Source of the DNA: JAKAGZ01 sp963783855
Lineage (GTDB): Bacteria > Bacteroidota > Ignavibacteria > Ignavibacteriales > Ignavibacteriaceae
Reading direction: 5' to 3'
Length of the DNA stretch: 64,000 nt
Assembly (NCBI GenBank): GCA_963783855.1
Contig: CAWAPE010000004.1
Coordinates: 1 to 64,000, forward strand
Position numbers and translations under genes: made by a program. Under the pieces are notes generated by a model, which made no database searches, was not told where the DNA came from, and saw nothing but the letters and a program-made list of their open reading frames with translations. Below, one piece after another: positions 55,705 to 64,000 of this stretch; the first letter of the stretch is position 1; each line of letters starts with the position of its first letter.

Positions 55705-56502
55705 TTAACTTTTAACTTTCTTCGTCTTTTTTACTTTTAAATAAACTACAAAAATACCGACCAGGAATAATGTGCCGGCACCGAAAATATTTAACAAATT
55801 AAAAACATATTTTTTACCTGCAGGATCGTAACTAAAACAAAAAGCTAGCAATCTTCCAACAGTCGGCATCACTTTGCCCTGCGAGGCATCTATAACTGCC
55901 ATCTTAAAATCGAATGGCAGGACCATGAAGTTACCTTTTTTATCATAGTTAGGGAAAAGATAACGACTAATCTTTCCATCAGGGGAAAGAAAAATTAAAC
56001 TGGTTGTATGAATAAACTGGGTCCCAACTCTCTTAAAATGAAATCCAGCTGCTTCAGTAACGCGGTGAATACTAACACTATCACCGGTTAAAAACTTCCA
56101 ATCGTCTTTTGCGAATGGTTTATTAATCATGCTGAGAAAATTTTGTTTTTTCTCATTGGCAATTTCAGGATTTTCACGATCATCCATGCTTATCGTTACT
56201 ATCCTGTAATCTTTTCCCGGTTCAAGATCTGATTCATTTACAACATTTGATATCTCAGCCATCAAAGGGCTACAAATGCCGGGACATTTATAATAAACGA
56301 ACGCGAGTATCGTTGTTTTGTTTACAATATCTTTAAGAACAACTTTATTTCCGTCAGCATCTAAGAAGGAAACATTTAAAGGAATCTGGCTACCAAGATG
56401 CTCATCAATATTTATTTCACTATCTTCTGAACTTTTATTTTGACTAAAGCCAGCTACTGAAATAACGAGCAGAAATAATAAAACCTTTCCAAACCTGTTC
56501 AT
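55705..56502 (-). CDS. SCO1/SenC copper chaperone for the oxidase
   Basis: 265 residues: signal peptide 1-20, then a thioredoxin-like domain with the copper-binding pair C73xxxC77 ('CPGICSPL') and a later histidine in 'TQFIHTTSLIFLSPDGK'. A C-terminal membrane helix ('IFGAGTLFLVGIFVVYLKV') gives an added anchor, which is longer than in the usual SCO. It inserts copper into CuA of the oxidase encoded next to it (18 bases away). Confidence 0.93.
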   Translation of the reverse strand: MNRFGKVLLFLLVISVAGFSQNKSSEDSEINIDEHLGSQIPLNVSFLDADGNKVVLKDIVNKTTILAFVYYKCPGICSPLMAEISNVVNESDLEPGKDYRIVTISMDDRENPEIANEKKQNFLSMINKPFAKDDWKFLTGDSVSIHRVTEAAGFHFKRVGTQFIHTTSLIFLSPDGKISRYLFPNYDKKGNFMVLPFDFKMAVIDASQGKVMPTVGRLLAFCFSYDPAGKKYVFNLLNIFGAGTLFLVGIFVVYLKVKKTKKVKS

Positions 56503-56533
56503 AATTAAACCCCTTTAATCAGACAGCAAATAA

Positions 56534-57463
56534 TTATAAATATTTATTCATATACTTATAAAATGTATCCCACTGACTGCCTGTTAAATTAAATACGTTA
56601 TCGTTAAAACCATCCTGGTTAGCTTCATGAATAATCATATCAATAAAATTTCTTTCACTCTGTTTCCAGACATTTGAATTACTAAACATTGCTAAAGCAC
56701 TAACTTTATTTTTAACAACATTCTTAAATATCAACGCACCTTCGTTATTAGTATCATTATTTATTGCATTAATTATATTCACGATTTTCTGATACTTATC
56801 ACTATGCTCCTGGATGATAAACTGCTCAGCGTACTTAATAGGTATCTTAGCAGGAACAACTTTACCAGCTGATAAATTATAATTCAGATCCAGGTTAAAC
56901 AGATCATCATCCGTATCCTGTGGAGGATTCTTAATAAAAGCTGATCTTATATACTCAGCAAGCGCAAATTTGTCCTTCGGGTTTAAATATTCATATGAAG
57001 CCATAGCGCTACCCGGAATACCTTCCTGCAAAGTCTTGTAAATGTCCGAAACTTTTTCACCGTTTTTCCATCCGGTATTAATCGTGTAATTTCTAGGAGG
57101 AGGATTTAAACCTGTAGAAGCAGGACCATCCCCTTTACCATCAGTACCGTGGCATGATGAACAATTGGCCGAAAATAATTGTTTGCCTTTATCAATTAAT
57201 TCCTGCGAAGGACTCTTCATACTCATAACATCCACAGGTGGAATTGTCTTTGCAGGCTGCATTGTAATTTCCGCAGTCGCAGTTGTATCAGGCAATGCCG
57301 GTGGCACGGTCTGTCTTGAGATAATATCAAATTTTGTTACATAAAATAGTCCGATTACCAGTCCTATCACCAGTAAGTACGGATAAATAAGAGCGAAAAT
57401 CGTTGCAGGATTTTTCTTTGCGTCTTCTATTTTTTCTTTAATACTTTTTTCAAAAATGCTCAT
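56534..57463 (-). CDS. Membrane-anchored monoheme cytochrome c
   Basis: 309 residues: an N-terminal membrane helix at about 21-45, a linker rich in Pro/Thr, then a class I cytochrome c domain with C101-S-S-C-H105 and an axial Met candidate in 'GIPGSAMASYEYL'. About 150 residues after the heme domain ('YAEQFIIQEHSDKYQK' region) are helical and not identified. It lies between ActF and SCO1 and is the natural electron carrier from complex III to the oxidase. It is separate from the heme domain fused into ActD. Confidence 0.87.
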   Translation of the reverse strand: MSIFEKSIKEKIEDAKKNPATIFALIYPYLLVIGLVIGLFYVTKFDIISRQTVPPALPDTTATAEITMQPAKTIPPVDVMSMKSPSQELIDKGKQLFSANCSSCHGTDGKGDGPASTGLNPPPRNYTINTGWKNGEKVSDIYKTLQEGIPGSAMASYEYLNPKDKFALAEYIRSAFIKNPPQDTDDDLFNLDLNYNLSAGKVVPAKIPIKYAEQFIIQEHSDKYQKIVNIINAINNDTNNEGALIFKNVVKNKVSALAMFSNSNVWKQSERNFIDMIIHEANQDGFNDNVFNLTGSQWDTFYKYMNKYL

Positions 57464-57478
57464 ATTAGCCCTATAAAA

Positions 57479-58669
57479 CTAAAGGTGAAAATTGAGTCCA
57501 CGTTGTAATTTAGGATCACCAATTGGAACAAGGTTATATTTTTGTGCCATTTTACTAAACACTACCATTAATAGCCCGATAAAAATCAGCGGGTATACAA
57601 AATCAATCCAGCTGAAAGTATAGGCGTGATCATTTCTTGTCATACTTGGCATAATCAGCCAGTAAACATCAAGGAAATGAATAGCAATAACCCAGAGAGA
57701 GATAAATTTTAACCTCTTTATATTTGTCTTTGCTTCGTAAGACAGAAGTGAGAAAAAGGGAACTATAAAATGCGTAACAATTAATAAAATGGAAATTATT
57801 TTCCAACCACCAGACCACCTCTGCATAAACCAGAATGTTTCTTCTGGTAAGTTGCCATACCAGATTAGCATATATTGAGAAAATGCTATATATCCCCAGA
57901 AAGCTGTGAATGCAAAAAGCAAAGTGCCAAGACTGTAATAATGATCTTCTTTAATTGCTGAATGAAGATATCCGTTTTCTCTAAGTTTAATTGCAGTATA
58001 TGTTAAAACAGCAAGCGCGACCCAGACAATTCCAGAAAATAAATAGACCCCAAACATTGTTGAGAACCACCTTGATTCAAGACTCATTACCCAGTCAACA
58101 GCTGTAAGAGTTACAGTAATTGCAAATAAAGGTATAAAGATTACAGAAAGCCTAATATTCTTTTTGGTTAATGTCTGATCACCTGTAGAATCCTGTTTCC
58201 TGGAATTTTTGGTTATCACATAATAAAAAACTAACCAGAGCAATAATATTCCAATAACCCGTACTACAAAAAACGGAGTATTTAGATATGCACTTTTTGC
58301 CTGCAGCATCTGATCGGAATTTATATAATCTGCGTGCGACCACCTGAATAAATTCCCCGTATTAAAGAACAGAGGAATAACAAATATGATCAATAAAGGC
58401 AGAGAGGCAGCAAAGAATTCACTTATTCTTCTGAACGGCGTACTCCAATCGGCTCCGGCTGCATATTCCAGTGCGACAAGGAACAAAGAGCCAATGGTGA
58501 TACTCAGAAAAAATATAAATGAAACTAAATAAGAAAATGACGCTCTGTATGTATCAGCAAGGAAGCCAGCTATGCCGAGAAGTAAACCAACGGCAAAGAG
58601 TATTCCACCAATTTTAGCTATTTTATCTGGTAAGTTCTTTTTTGTATAACCGGTTTCATTTTTGGACAT
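57479..58669 (-). CDS. actF: Alternative complex III membrane subunit ActF
   Basis: 396 residues with about ten membrane helices, a less-conserved relative of the NrfD-like subunit ActC ('FSQYMLIWYGNLPEETFWFM', 'IHFLDVYWLIMPSM'). Its order after the ActD/E gene, overlapping it by 14 bases, supports the ActF assignment. It forms part of the quinol-binding membrane module in ACIII. Confidence 0.88.
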   Translation of the reverse strand: MSKNETGYTKKNLPDKIAKIGGILFAVGLLLGIAGFLADTYRASFSYLVSFIFFLSITIGSLFLVALEYAAGADWSTPFRRISEFFAASLPLLIIFVIPLFFNTGNLFRWSHADYINSDQMLQAKSAYLNTPFFVVRVIGILLLWLVFYYVITKNSRKQDSTGDQTLTKKNIRLSVIFIPLFAITVTLTAVDWVMSLESRWFSTMFGVYLFSGIVWVALAVLTYTAIKLRENGYLHSAIKEDHYYSLGTLLFAFTAFWGYIAFSQYMLIWYGNLPEETFWFMQRWSGGWKIISILLIVTHFIVPFFSLLSYEAKTNIKRLKFISLWVIAIHFLDVYWLIMPSMTRNDHAYTFSWIDFVYPLIFIGLLMVVFSKMAQKYNLVPIGDPKLQRGLNFHL

Positions 58670-59822
58670 TTGAAACAGACTCCTTATTAATCGCTTGTAA
58701 ATCTGACTCCTTGGCGTTTTGAGCTCTTTGTAGGACTCTTATATAATCAACAATAGCCCATCTTTCTTTATTTGTGGTCTGCCTAGAATAAGAAGGCATC
58801 GCGTTTTGCCCGTTTGTAATAATATGATAAATCATACCATCGGGATAATTAATAATTTTTGCTGAATGCAAGGTTGGACCAGCCGGGAATTGTCCTCTCA
58901 ATCTACTGTTACCATCTGCAAGGTTTCCGTGGCACGGACTACAGAATGTTAAAAATTTCTTTTGTCCTAGCTTCAACAATTTTTTTGTTGGTAATGTCGG
59001 ATTAGAAAGTACTTCAGGAGGTGTTGGCTGTCCCATAAAAGGGTACGGCATATCATCTCTTGCAACAGTGCCTTCAACGGGAGGTCTCATCCCCTCACCG
59101 TTTGCCCACATATCACTTCCTTCCTGTGCCGTTAACTTGCTCTGGAATTCCATCCAGCCAAACGGCGTTACATACATAAGTTTATTTAATGTGACATATG
59201 TCATCCCGCAGGTTCCGACAGCAATGACAACCAGAAACAATAGAAACTTTGGTTCAAACAGCCTGAATTTTTCAAATTCCGGATAATAAATGTCTTCAAC
59301 TTTGTAGGCACCAAGTCCTTTCAGGAATTCAGTAACTTCTGCTTTATTAAATTTTTCGTCCTCTGCTTCAATTACCAACCCATATTTATCACCAGAGACA
59401 GCTTTCATGTAACCTGTATCATGAATCGGATGACTATTGGCGGGGAGTTTGAAAAATACAGCTATCATACCTACAACAGTTGAGATAGCGGCAAACAGAA
59501 CAGTTGTTTCAAAAGTAATTGGAATGAAGGCTGGTGTTGATAAAAACGGCTTGCCTCCCACTACAATACTATAACTTGAAGCTGTAGACCACCACATAAA
59601 AAGGAAAATGAACGTGGCACCGAAGAGTCCAAAAAACAGAGTTACAAATCCTACCTTGGACTGCCCCATTCCCATTGCACTATCCATACCGTGAACAGGG
59701 TATGGTGTGTTAACATCATATTTTTTGTATCCCGCAGCATTAGTTTTTTTAGCAGCATCTATTATCTCATCAGGCTTATTAAAAAGCGCTGCAACAGAAT
59801 GTAATTTTTTACCTTTATCCAT
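58656..59822 (-). CDS. Fused ActD-ActE subunit of alternative complex III
   Basis: 388 residues combining two ACIII subunits. Residues about 5-200 match ActD (DUF3341): two membrane helices in 'VGFVTLFFGLFGATFIFLFM' and 'FETTVLFAAISTVVGMIAVF', then 'PANSHPIHDTGYMKAVSGDK'. After a third helix ('KFLLFLVVIAVGTCGMTYVT') is a monoheme cytochrome c with C294-S-P-C-H298 and an axial Met in 'NAMPSYSRQ', as in ActE. An in-frame ATG at 59888 was rejected because 'ggagga' lies just before the ATG at 59822, which also overlaps the ActC stop. The fusion is intact and reads in one frame. Confidence 0.9.
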   Translation of the reverse strand: MDKGKKLHSVAALFNKPDEIIDAAKKTNAAGYKKYDVNTPYPVHGMDSAMGMGQSKVGFVTLFFGLFGATFIFLFMWWSTASSYSIVVGGKPFLSTPAFIPITFETTVLFAAISTVVGMIAVFFKLPANSHPIHDTGYMKAVSGDKYGLVIEAEDEKFNKAEVTEFLKGLGAYKVEDIYYPEFEKFRLFEPKFLLFLVVIAVGTCGMTYVTLNKLMYVTPFGWMEFQSKLTAQEGSDMWANGEGMRPPVEGTVARDDMPYPFMGQPTPPEVLSNPTLPTKKLLKLGQKKFLTFCSPCHGNLADGNSRLRGQFPAGPTLHSAKIINYPDGMIYHIITNGQNAMPSYSRQTTNKERWAIVDYIRVLQRAQNAKESDLQAINKESVSNVQK

Positions 59823-61191
59823 TATGATCTCCTCCATGGTGCGATGGTTGGGCACCTTCAACAACTCCTTTAATTTCAGACATAGCAACTACGGGCAGTG
59901 TCCGTGAGAATAACAGCACCAGGGTAAAAAACAATCCAAAACTTCCAATAAGTATTGAAAAATCAACCCACGTCGGTGTAAAGTAACCCCAGCTCGATGG
60001 CAGGAAATCCCTGTGCAAAGATGAGGCAATAATAATAAATCTTTCAAACCACATTCCCACGTTTACAAGAATCACTACAATAAACATTACGGGAATTGAT
60101 CTTCTGAATTTTCTGAACCAGAATAACTGTGGAAACAACGAGTTACAACTGACCATTATCCAGTAACCCCAAGCATAAGGGCCGAAGGCTCTGTTAATTG
60201 CGACAAACTGTTCTGTAGGAACACCGCTGTACCACGAAATAAAGAATTCCATAAGGTAGGCGTAGCCGACCATTGACCCGGTAAGTAGAATAATTTTGTT
60301 CATCCTATCAAGATGATCCATTGTTATAACATCTTCCAGGTTAAATACTTTTCTAATAAATATCAGGGCTGTAACAACCATGGCAAACCCGGAAAATATT
60401 GCGCCTGCTACAAAGTAAGGCGGGAATATTGTGGAATGCCATCCTGGTAAAACTGCTACTGCAAAGTCGAAACTCACAACAGTATGTACTGAAAGTACAA
60501 GCGGAGTAGCAAGTCCGGCAAGAATCATATAGACTTTTTCGTAATGTCTCCAGTGCCTGTTGGAATGTCTCCATCCAAGACTAAAGAAAGAATAAACAAA
60601 CTTTTTAGCTTTTGTAGTAGCCCTGTCCCTCAGGGTTGCAAAGTCAGGAATCAAACCAACATACCAGAACATAAGAGAAACGATAAAATAAGTTGAGACA
60701 GCAAAGACGTCCCAAACCAACGGTGACATAAAATTCGGCCACAGACCGTGTGAGTTAGGATAAGGGATTAAATAGCCTGCAAGCCACGGACGGCCTGTAT
60801 GAATAATTGGGAAAATTCCGGCACAAATAACGGCAAATATTGTCATTGCTTCAGCAAATCTTGCAATTCCTGTTCTCCATTTCTGTCTTAATAGATAAAG
60901 AATAGCTGAGATCAACGTTCCCGCGTGTGCAATTCCTACCCAGAACACAAAGTTTGTAATTCCCCATCCCCAGGCAACAGGTTGGTTATTTCCCCATTCT
61001 CCAATTCCATAATAAAAGGTTAGCGCTACACCAAGTAAACCGAGAAGCAGAAGACTTGTTGTAAATGCCAGCGCAATAAAATATTTATTATTAGGCTTTG
61101 TATCCATGGGTTTTGTAATGGCGTTATCAAGATCCGCCATCGTAAGGTCACCCTGGACAAGTGGTATTTCTTTACTATAGTCTAGGCTCAC
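59815..61191 (-). CDS. actC: Alternative complex III membrane subunit ActC (NrfD-like)
   Basis: 458 residues with about ten membrane helices of the NrfD/PsrC family, the quinol-binding core of ACIII. Segments such as 'FVFWVGIAHAGTLISAILYL', 'GRPWLAGYLIPYPNS' and 'WHSTIFPPYFVAGAIFSGFA' are characteristic. A GTG at 61191 is the start and overlaps the ActB stop, so it is translationally coupled. The C-terminus ends in 'SHHGGDHNG'. Confidence 0.93.
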   Translation of the reverse strand: MSLDYSKEIPLVQGDLTMADLDNAITKPMDTKPNNKYFIALAFTTSLLLLGLLGVALTFYYGIGEWGNNQPVAWGWGITNFVFWVGIAHAGTLISAILYLLRQKWRTGIARFAEAMTIFAVICAGIFPIIHTGRPWLAGYLIPYPNSHGLWPNFMSPLVWDVFAVSTYFIVSLMFWYVGLIPDFATLRDRATTKAKKFVYSFFSLGWRHSNRHWRHYEKVYMILAGLATPLVLSVHTVVSFDFAVAVLPGWHSTIFPPYFVAGAIFSGFAMVVTALIFIRKVFNLEDVITMDHLDRMNKIILLTGSMVGYAYLMEFFISWYSGVPTEQFVAINRAFGPYAWGYWIMVSCNSLFPQLFWFRKFRRSIPVMFIVVILVNVGMWFERFIIIASSLHRDFLPSSWGYFTPTWVDFSILIGSFGLFFTLVLLFSRTLPVVAMSEIKGVVEGAQPSHHGGDHNG

Positions 61192-64000
61192 TACACTTCC
61201 TCCGAATGAGTATTTCTTAATTTAGCGAGATAGGTAACGTTTGGTTTAACGTTAAGTTGATCGAGTACATAGTAACCGAGTTCGTGGTTTCTGTATTTGT
61301 AAAATTCACCCTGCTTATCGTTGATGTCTCCAAAATGGATAGCATTAGTGTTGCAGGCATCCTGGCAGGCTGTATGCACATTTGCTCCTACTACTTTTCT
61401 GTTTTCGCGAATTGCATCTTCCCTTTCAGTGGCAATTCTTTGAATACAGAATGTACATTTTTCCATAACTCCTCTTGATCGAACAGTTACTTCAGGATTA
61501 TATACAAGATCAAGTAATTCATTCTGCTGGAAACCATCTCTGAAATGATCTCTGAAGTTAAAGAAATTAAATCTTCTTACTTTATAAGGACAGTTATTTG
61601 AACAATATCTTGTACCAACACAACGGTTATAAACCATCTGATTTAATCCGTCTTTGCTGTGGGTTGTTGCAGCAACAGGACAAACATTTTCGCAAGGTGC
61701 GTTATCACAATGTTGGCATAACATCGGCTGACTGCTTACAATTGGATCATCTTCTGAACCTGAATAATAAGCATCAATCCTCATCCATTGCATCTCTCTG
61801 CCAACTGCTACCTGATCTTTTCCTACTACGGGGATATTATTTTCAGCAACACAGGCTACAACACATTCACTGCAACCGGTACATTTATTAAGATCTATCG
61901 ACATACCCCACTTTACACCCTGGTACCAGTTTGGATGTGGCGGGTAAATCTCATCAACTTTTTCTTCCTCGTGCATTTCGGAAACAAAATGAGGATTCTT
62001 TAAATATTCTTTAACAGTTCCTTCTCTGATTATGTGTCGCTCACCGAAAATATTTTCATCAGGAGATTTTGCAAAAAGATGGTGCTCCTGTGCTGAAACT
62101 AATTTATAGGAACCAGTTCCCTTTTTCACATCTGCAGTTGTGAAAAGCCATGGTGAGTTAATCGCACTTTTTGATAATAAAACGTTAATATTAAATCCTG
62201 TACCTTCACCAACCTGTCCAACTACATTTCTACCAAATCCTGATTCAATGGCTATAGTATTATCTGCGCAGCCGGGCTGGATGAGAACAGGTATTTCTAA
62301 TTTCCTCTCTCCAATTTTAACAGAAATCTTATCATTATTATCAACACCAAGTTCTTTAGCCGTATTTTTTGAAACTGCAGCATAATTGTCCCAGGTCATT
62401 TTAGTAACCGGGTGAGGTAATTCCTGGAGCCATCCATTATTCGCAAATCTTCCGTCACTCAATGTTGGACTTTCATTCAATAAAATTGCAAAACCGGCAA
62501 GCTTAGAAGAAAATGAAACAAGATCAGATAATGCTGAATAATTAAAATTTCCGGATTTCTTTGGTGTATCTTTAGTTATAACAACTCCATCGTGTAATGC
62601 ACCTAACCAGAACTCCCTGAAATTTAATTTTGAGTTGAGAGAATGATAAACATTTTTCTCCCAGTTATTCATTAAATATTTATGATAAATTGTTTCATCA
62701 TATTTGTTTTTTCCGCCATCTAACCAGGTTAGTAAAACTGCTTCTTTCTGTCTTGTGTTATATATAGGGGCTATTACAGGTTGTTGCAGTGAATAAAATC
62801 CTGTCCTGTTTTTTGCATCACCCCAGGATTCAAAGGCATGGTTTATTGGCAATGTATAATGTCCAGCTGCCGAAGATTCATTTGCACTCTCAGTCATCGA
62901 AATTACATTACTTACTTTTTTAAGTGCATCTGAATAGCCAATGTCCTCAGGTAGAAGGAAAACCGGATTAGAATCATAATGTATAACAGTTCCTATCTTT
63001 CCTGCATTCATATCTGCGACAAGGTTTTCCCATTCATCTTTTCCAGCTGCTGGTTGCAGCTCAAATGTTGAAGAATCAGTCCTGTACATTTCGGTATTTC
63101 CAAGAATCTCATTAAGCAGATTAGTAACAACATGAACTTCTTCCGGAAGATTTCTTCCTGCAAATACAATTCCTTTTCCTGCGTTCAGGACCAGATCATC
63201 AACTAAGTATTTTAACTTCTTCTCATTAAGTGAATAATTTTTTGCAAAGGTTTCTATTGAATACCCGGTAAGATTAACCGGGATATTTCGTCCTAATCTT
63301 CTGCCTACTTCTTTCAGTAGGGACATAACAAATTCAAACTGGGCATCTGGCCTTAATTTCAGTCTGTAGTCAGCATTCATTCCGGTAGTTGACATATTAC
63401 CTTCAACTACATAAAGTCTGTTGAAGTTTTTTGCATTTTCAACATTTCTTCCCTCGATATACAGCCTGGAGTTTTCAACTTTATCTCCGTCTGTTCCAAG
63501 GAAATCTCCTTCAAGCGAAACAATAATTTTTGCTTCATTCCATTTAACTAATGGATAGTAATCTGTGCCATAGCATTTTTTCCAAGCTGAGTTTCTAAGA
63601 TGATCGTTAAATAGTTCAAAGGAATAAATTTTAGTATTAGGATAAGAAGCAGAGAAATCATCAAGTACTTTCTTTGCTGTTGGAGAAAGAATTTTTCCTG
63701 ATATAATGGCAATTTTTTGTGAGGGATTTGCATTAAGCCCATTTATTATTTCCTGATCGGCTTGCTGCCACGTAGTTTTCAGAAATTCGCCGCCACGTGA
63801 TTTTTTCATCGGGTTTTGTATTCTGTCAGGATCATATAAATTAAGGACACTTGCCTGAACTATGGCATTAATTTTTCCTTTATTAACAGGATGATCAGGA
63901 TTTCCATCAACCTTAACCGGTCTTCCTTCTCTTGTTTTAATAAGGATACCGTGTGATTGAGAACCATAGTTATAAGTAGAAGAATAATATTTTGGTTTTC
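61191..64000 (-). CDS. actB: Alternative complex III subunit ActB, N-terminus cut by the window edge
   Basis: The frame is open to the window end; its upstream residues are coding too ('YGSQSHGILIKTREGRPVKV' near 63880-63950), so the internal Met at 63809 is not the start and about 935 residues are visible. The first two-thirds are molybdopterin-oxidoreductase-like but lack a functional cofactor site, as in ActB. The C-terminal third is a ferredoxin-like module with cysteine clusters: 'CTGCSECVVAC', 'CQHCDNAPCENVCP', 'CVGTRYCSNNCP' and 'CTFCIQRI' with 'CQDAC', suited to four Fe-S clusters. ActA, the pentaheme cytochrome, should lie just beyond the edge. Confidence 0.92.
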   Translation of the reverse strand, partial: KPKYYSSTYNYGSQSHGILIKTREGRPVKVDGNPDHPVNKGKINAIVQASVLNLYDPDRIQNPMKKSRGGEFLKTTWQQADQEIINGLNANPSQKIAIISGKILSPTAKKVLDDFSASYPNTKIYSFELFNDHLRNSAWKKCYGTDYYPLVKWNEAKIIVSLEGDFLGTDGDKVENSRLYIEGRNVENAKNFNRLYVVEGNMSTTGMNADYRLKLRPDAQFEFVMSLLKEVGRRLGRNIPVNLTGYSIETFAKNYSLNEKKLKYLVDDLVLNAGKGIVFAGRNLPEEVHVVTNLLNEILGNTEMYRTDSSTFELQPAAGKDEWENLVADMNAGKIGTVIHYDSNPVFLLPEDIGYSDALKKVSNVISMTESANESSAAGHYTLPINHAFESWGDAKNRTGFYSLQQPVIAPIYNTRQKEAVLLTWLDGGKNKYDETIYHKYLMNNWEKNVYHSLNSKLNFREFWLGALHDGVVITKDTPKKSGNFNYSALSDLVSFSSKLAGFAILLNESPTLSDGRFANNGWLQELPHPVTKMTWDNYAAVSKNTAKELGVDNNDKISVKIGERKLEIPVLIQPGCADNTIAIESGFGRNVVGQVGEGTGFNINVLLSKSAINSPWLFTTADVKKGTGSYKLVSAQEHHLFAKSPDENIFGERHIIREGTVKEYLKNPHFVSEMHEEEKVDEIYPPHPNWYQGVKWGMSIDLNKCTGCSECVVACVAENNIPVVGKDQVAVGREMQWMRIDAYYSGSEDDPIVSSQPMLCQHCDNAPCENVCPVAATTHSKDGLNQMVYNRCVGTRYCSNNCPYKVRRFNFFNFRDHFRDGFQQNELLDLVYNPEVTVRSRGVMEKCTFCIQRIATEREDAIRENRKVVGANVHTACQDACNTNAIHFGDINDKQGEFYKYRNHELGYYVLDQLNVKPNVTYLAKLRNTHSEEV

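Overview
The window is AT-rich bacterial DNA with tightly packed genes. It reads as a chromosomal segment of a Bacteroidota/Chlorobiota-type bacterium, most likely near the Ignavibacteria; this is inference from gene content, as no rRNA is present. The clues are an alternative complex III locus next to an A2-type cytochrome oxidase, a TonB-dependent receptor with a carboxypeptidase-regulatory-like N-terminus under a TPP riboswitch, MacB-type permeases in tandem, a YCF48-repeat Ser/Thr kinase, and a paired MoxR-like ATPase and VWA protein. No prophage, insertion sequence or CRISPR array was seen.

Layout. (1) 18-4729, minus: a thiamin module. A TPP riboswitch with its own terminator controls an outer-membrane receptor, a thiamin pyrophosphokinase and an SSF-family symporter. 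(2) 4798-20976, minus: cell-wall lytic transglycosylase (LysM repeats), acyl-CoA carboxylase beta subunit, an ABC importer pair whose ATPase has lost most of its catalytic motifs, an MBL-fold hydrolase, chorismate synthase, HtrA/Deg protease, RecO, MtnA, a PfkB sugar kinase, a Nudix hydrolase and a very large outer-membrane beta-barrel protein. (3) 21168-21712, plus: a small two-gene DUF4258/YgiT zinc-finger pair resembling a toxin-antitoxin module. (4) 21801-30546, minus: a tripartite MacAB-TolC-like export locus with one ATPase, one adaptor, one TolC protein and four permeases, plus the tail of a lost fifth permease. (5) 30840-39659, minus: CCA-adding enzyme, AI-2E family permease, a membrane-anchored metallopeptidase-like protein, MurA, a Ser/Thr kinase and its PP2C phosphatase. 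(6) 39929-44794, plus: tRNA-Leu(UAG), trigger factor, ClpP, then VWA and AAA+ proteins. (7) 44820-49929: an unknown protein, alpha-glucan phosphorylase, a small unknown protein and a SpoIIE-type phosphatase. (8) 50153-64000, minus: one long respiratory operon running from ActB (cut by the window edge) through ActC, a fused ActD-ActE, ActF, a monoheme cytochrome c, SCO1, oxidase subunits I, III, IV and II, heme O synthase and a membrane protein-cytochrome c fusion, closed by a hairpin.

Working together: the respiratory operon encodes nearly a whole quinol:cytochrome c/oxygen chain (ACIII plus caa3-like oxidase with its copper and heme assembly factors). The export locus should pump a substrate from the periplasm through TolC. 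The kinase/phosphatase pair forms a reversible signalling unit beside the peptidoglycan enzyme MurA.

Four otherwise convincing genes (thiamin receptor, LysM transglycosylase, mtnA, trigger factor) each carry a single reading-frame break. Because trigger factor and mtnA are well conserved along their full length on both sides, residual indel errors in the assembly are the likeliest cause, so their coordinates here are given for the rejoined gene. No gene-free stretch exceeds 300 bases; the longest (30547-30839, 39660-39928, 48450-48718) showed nothing I could support.
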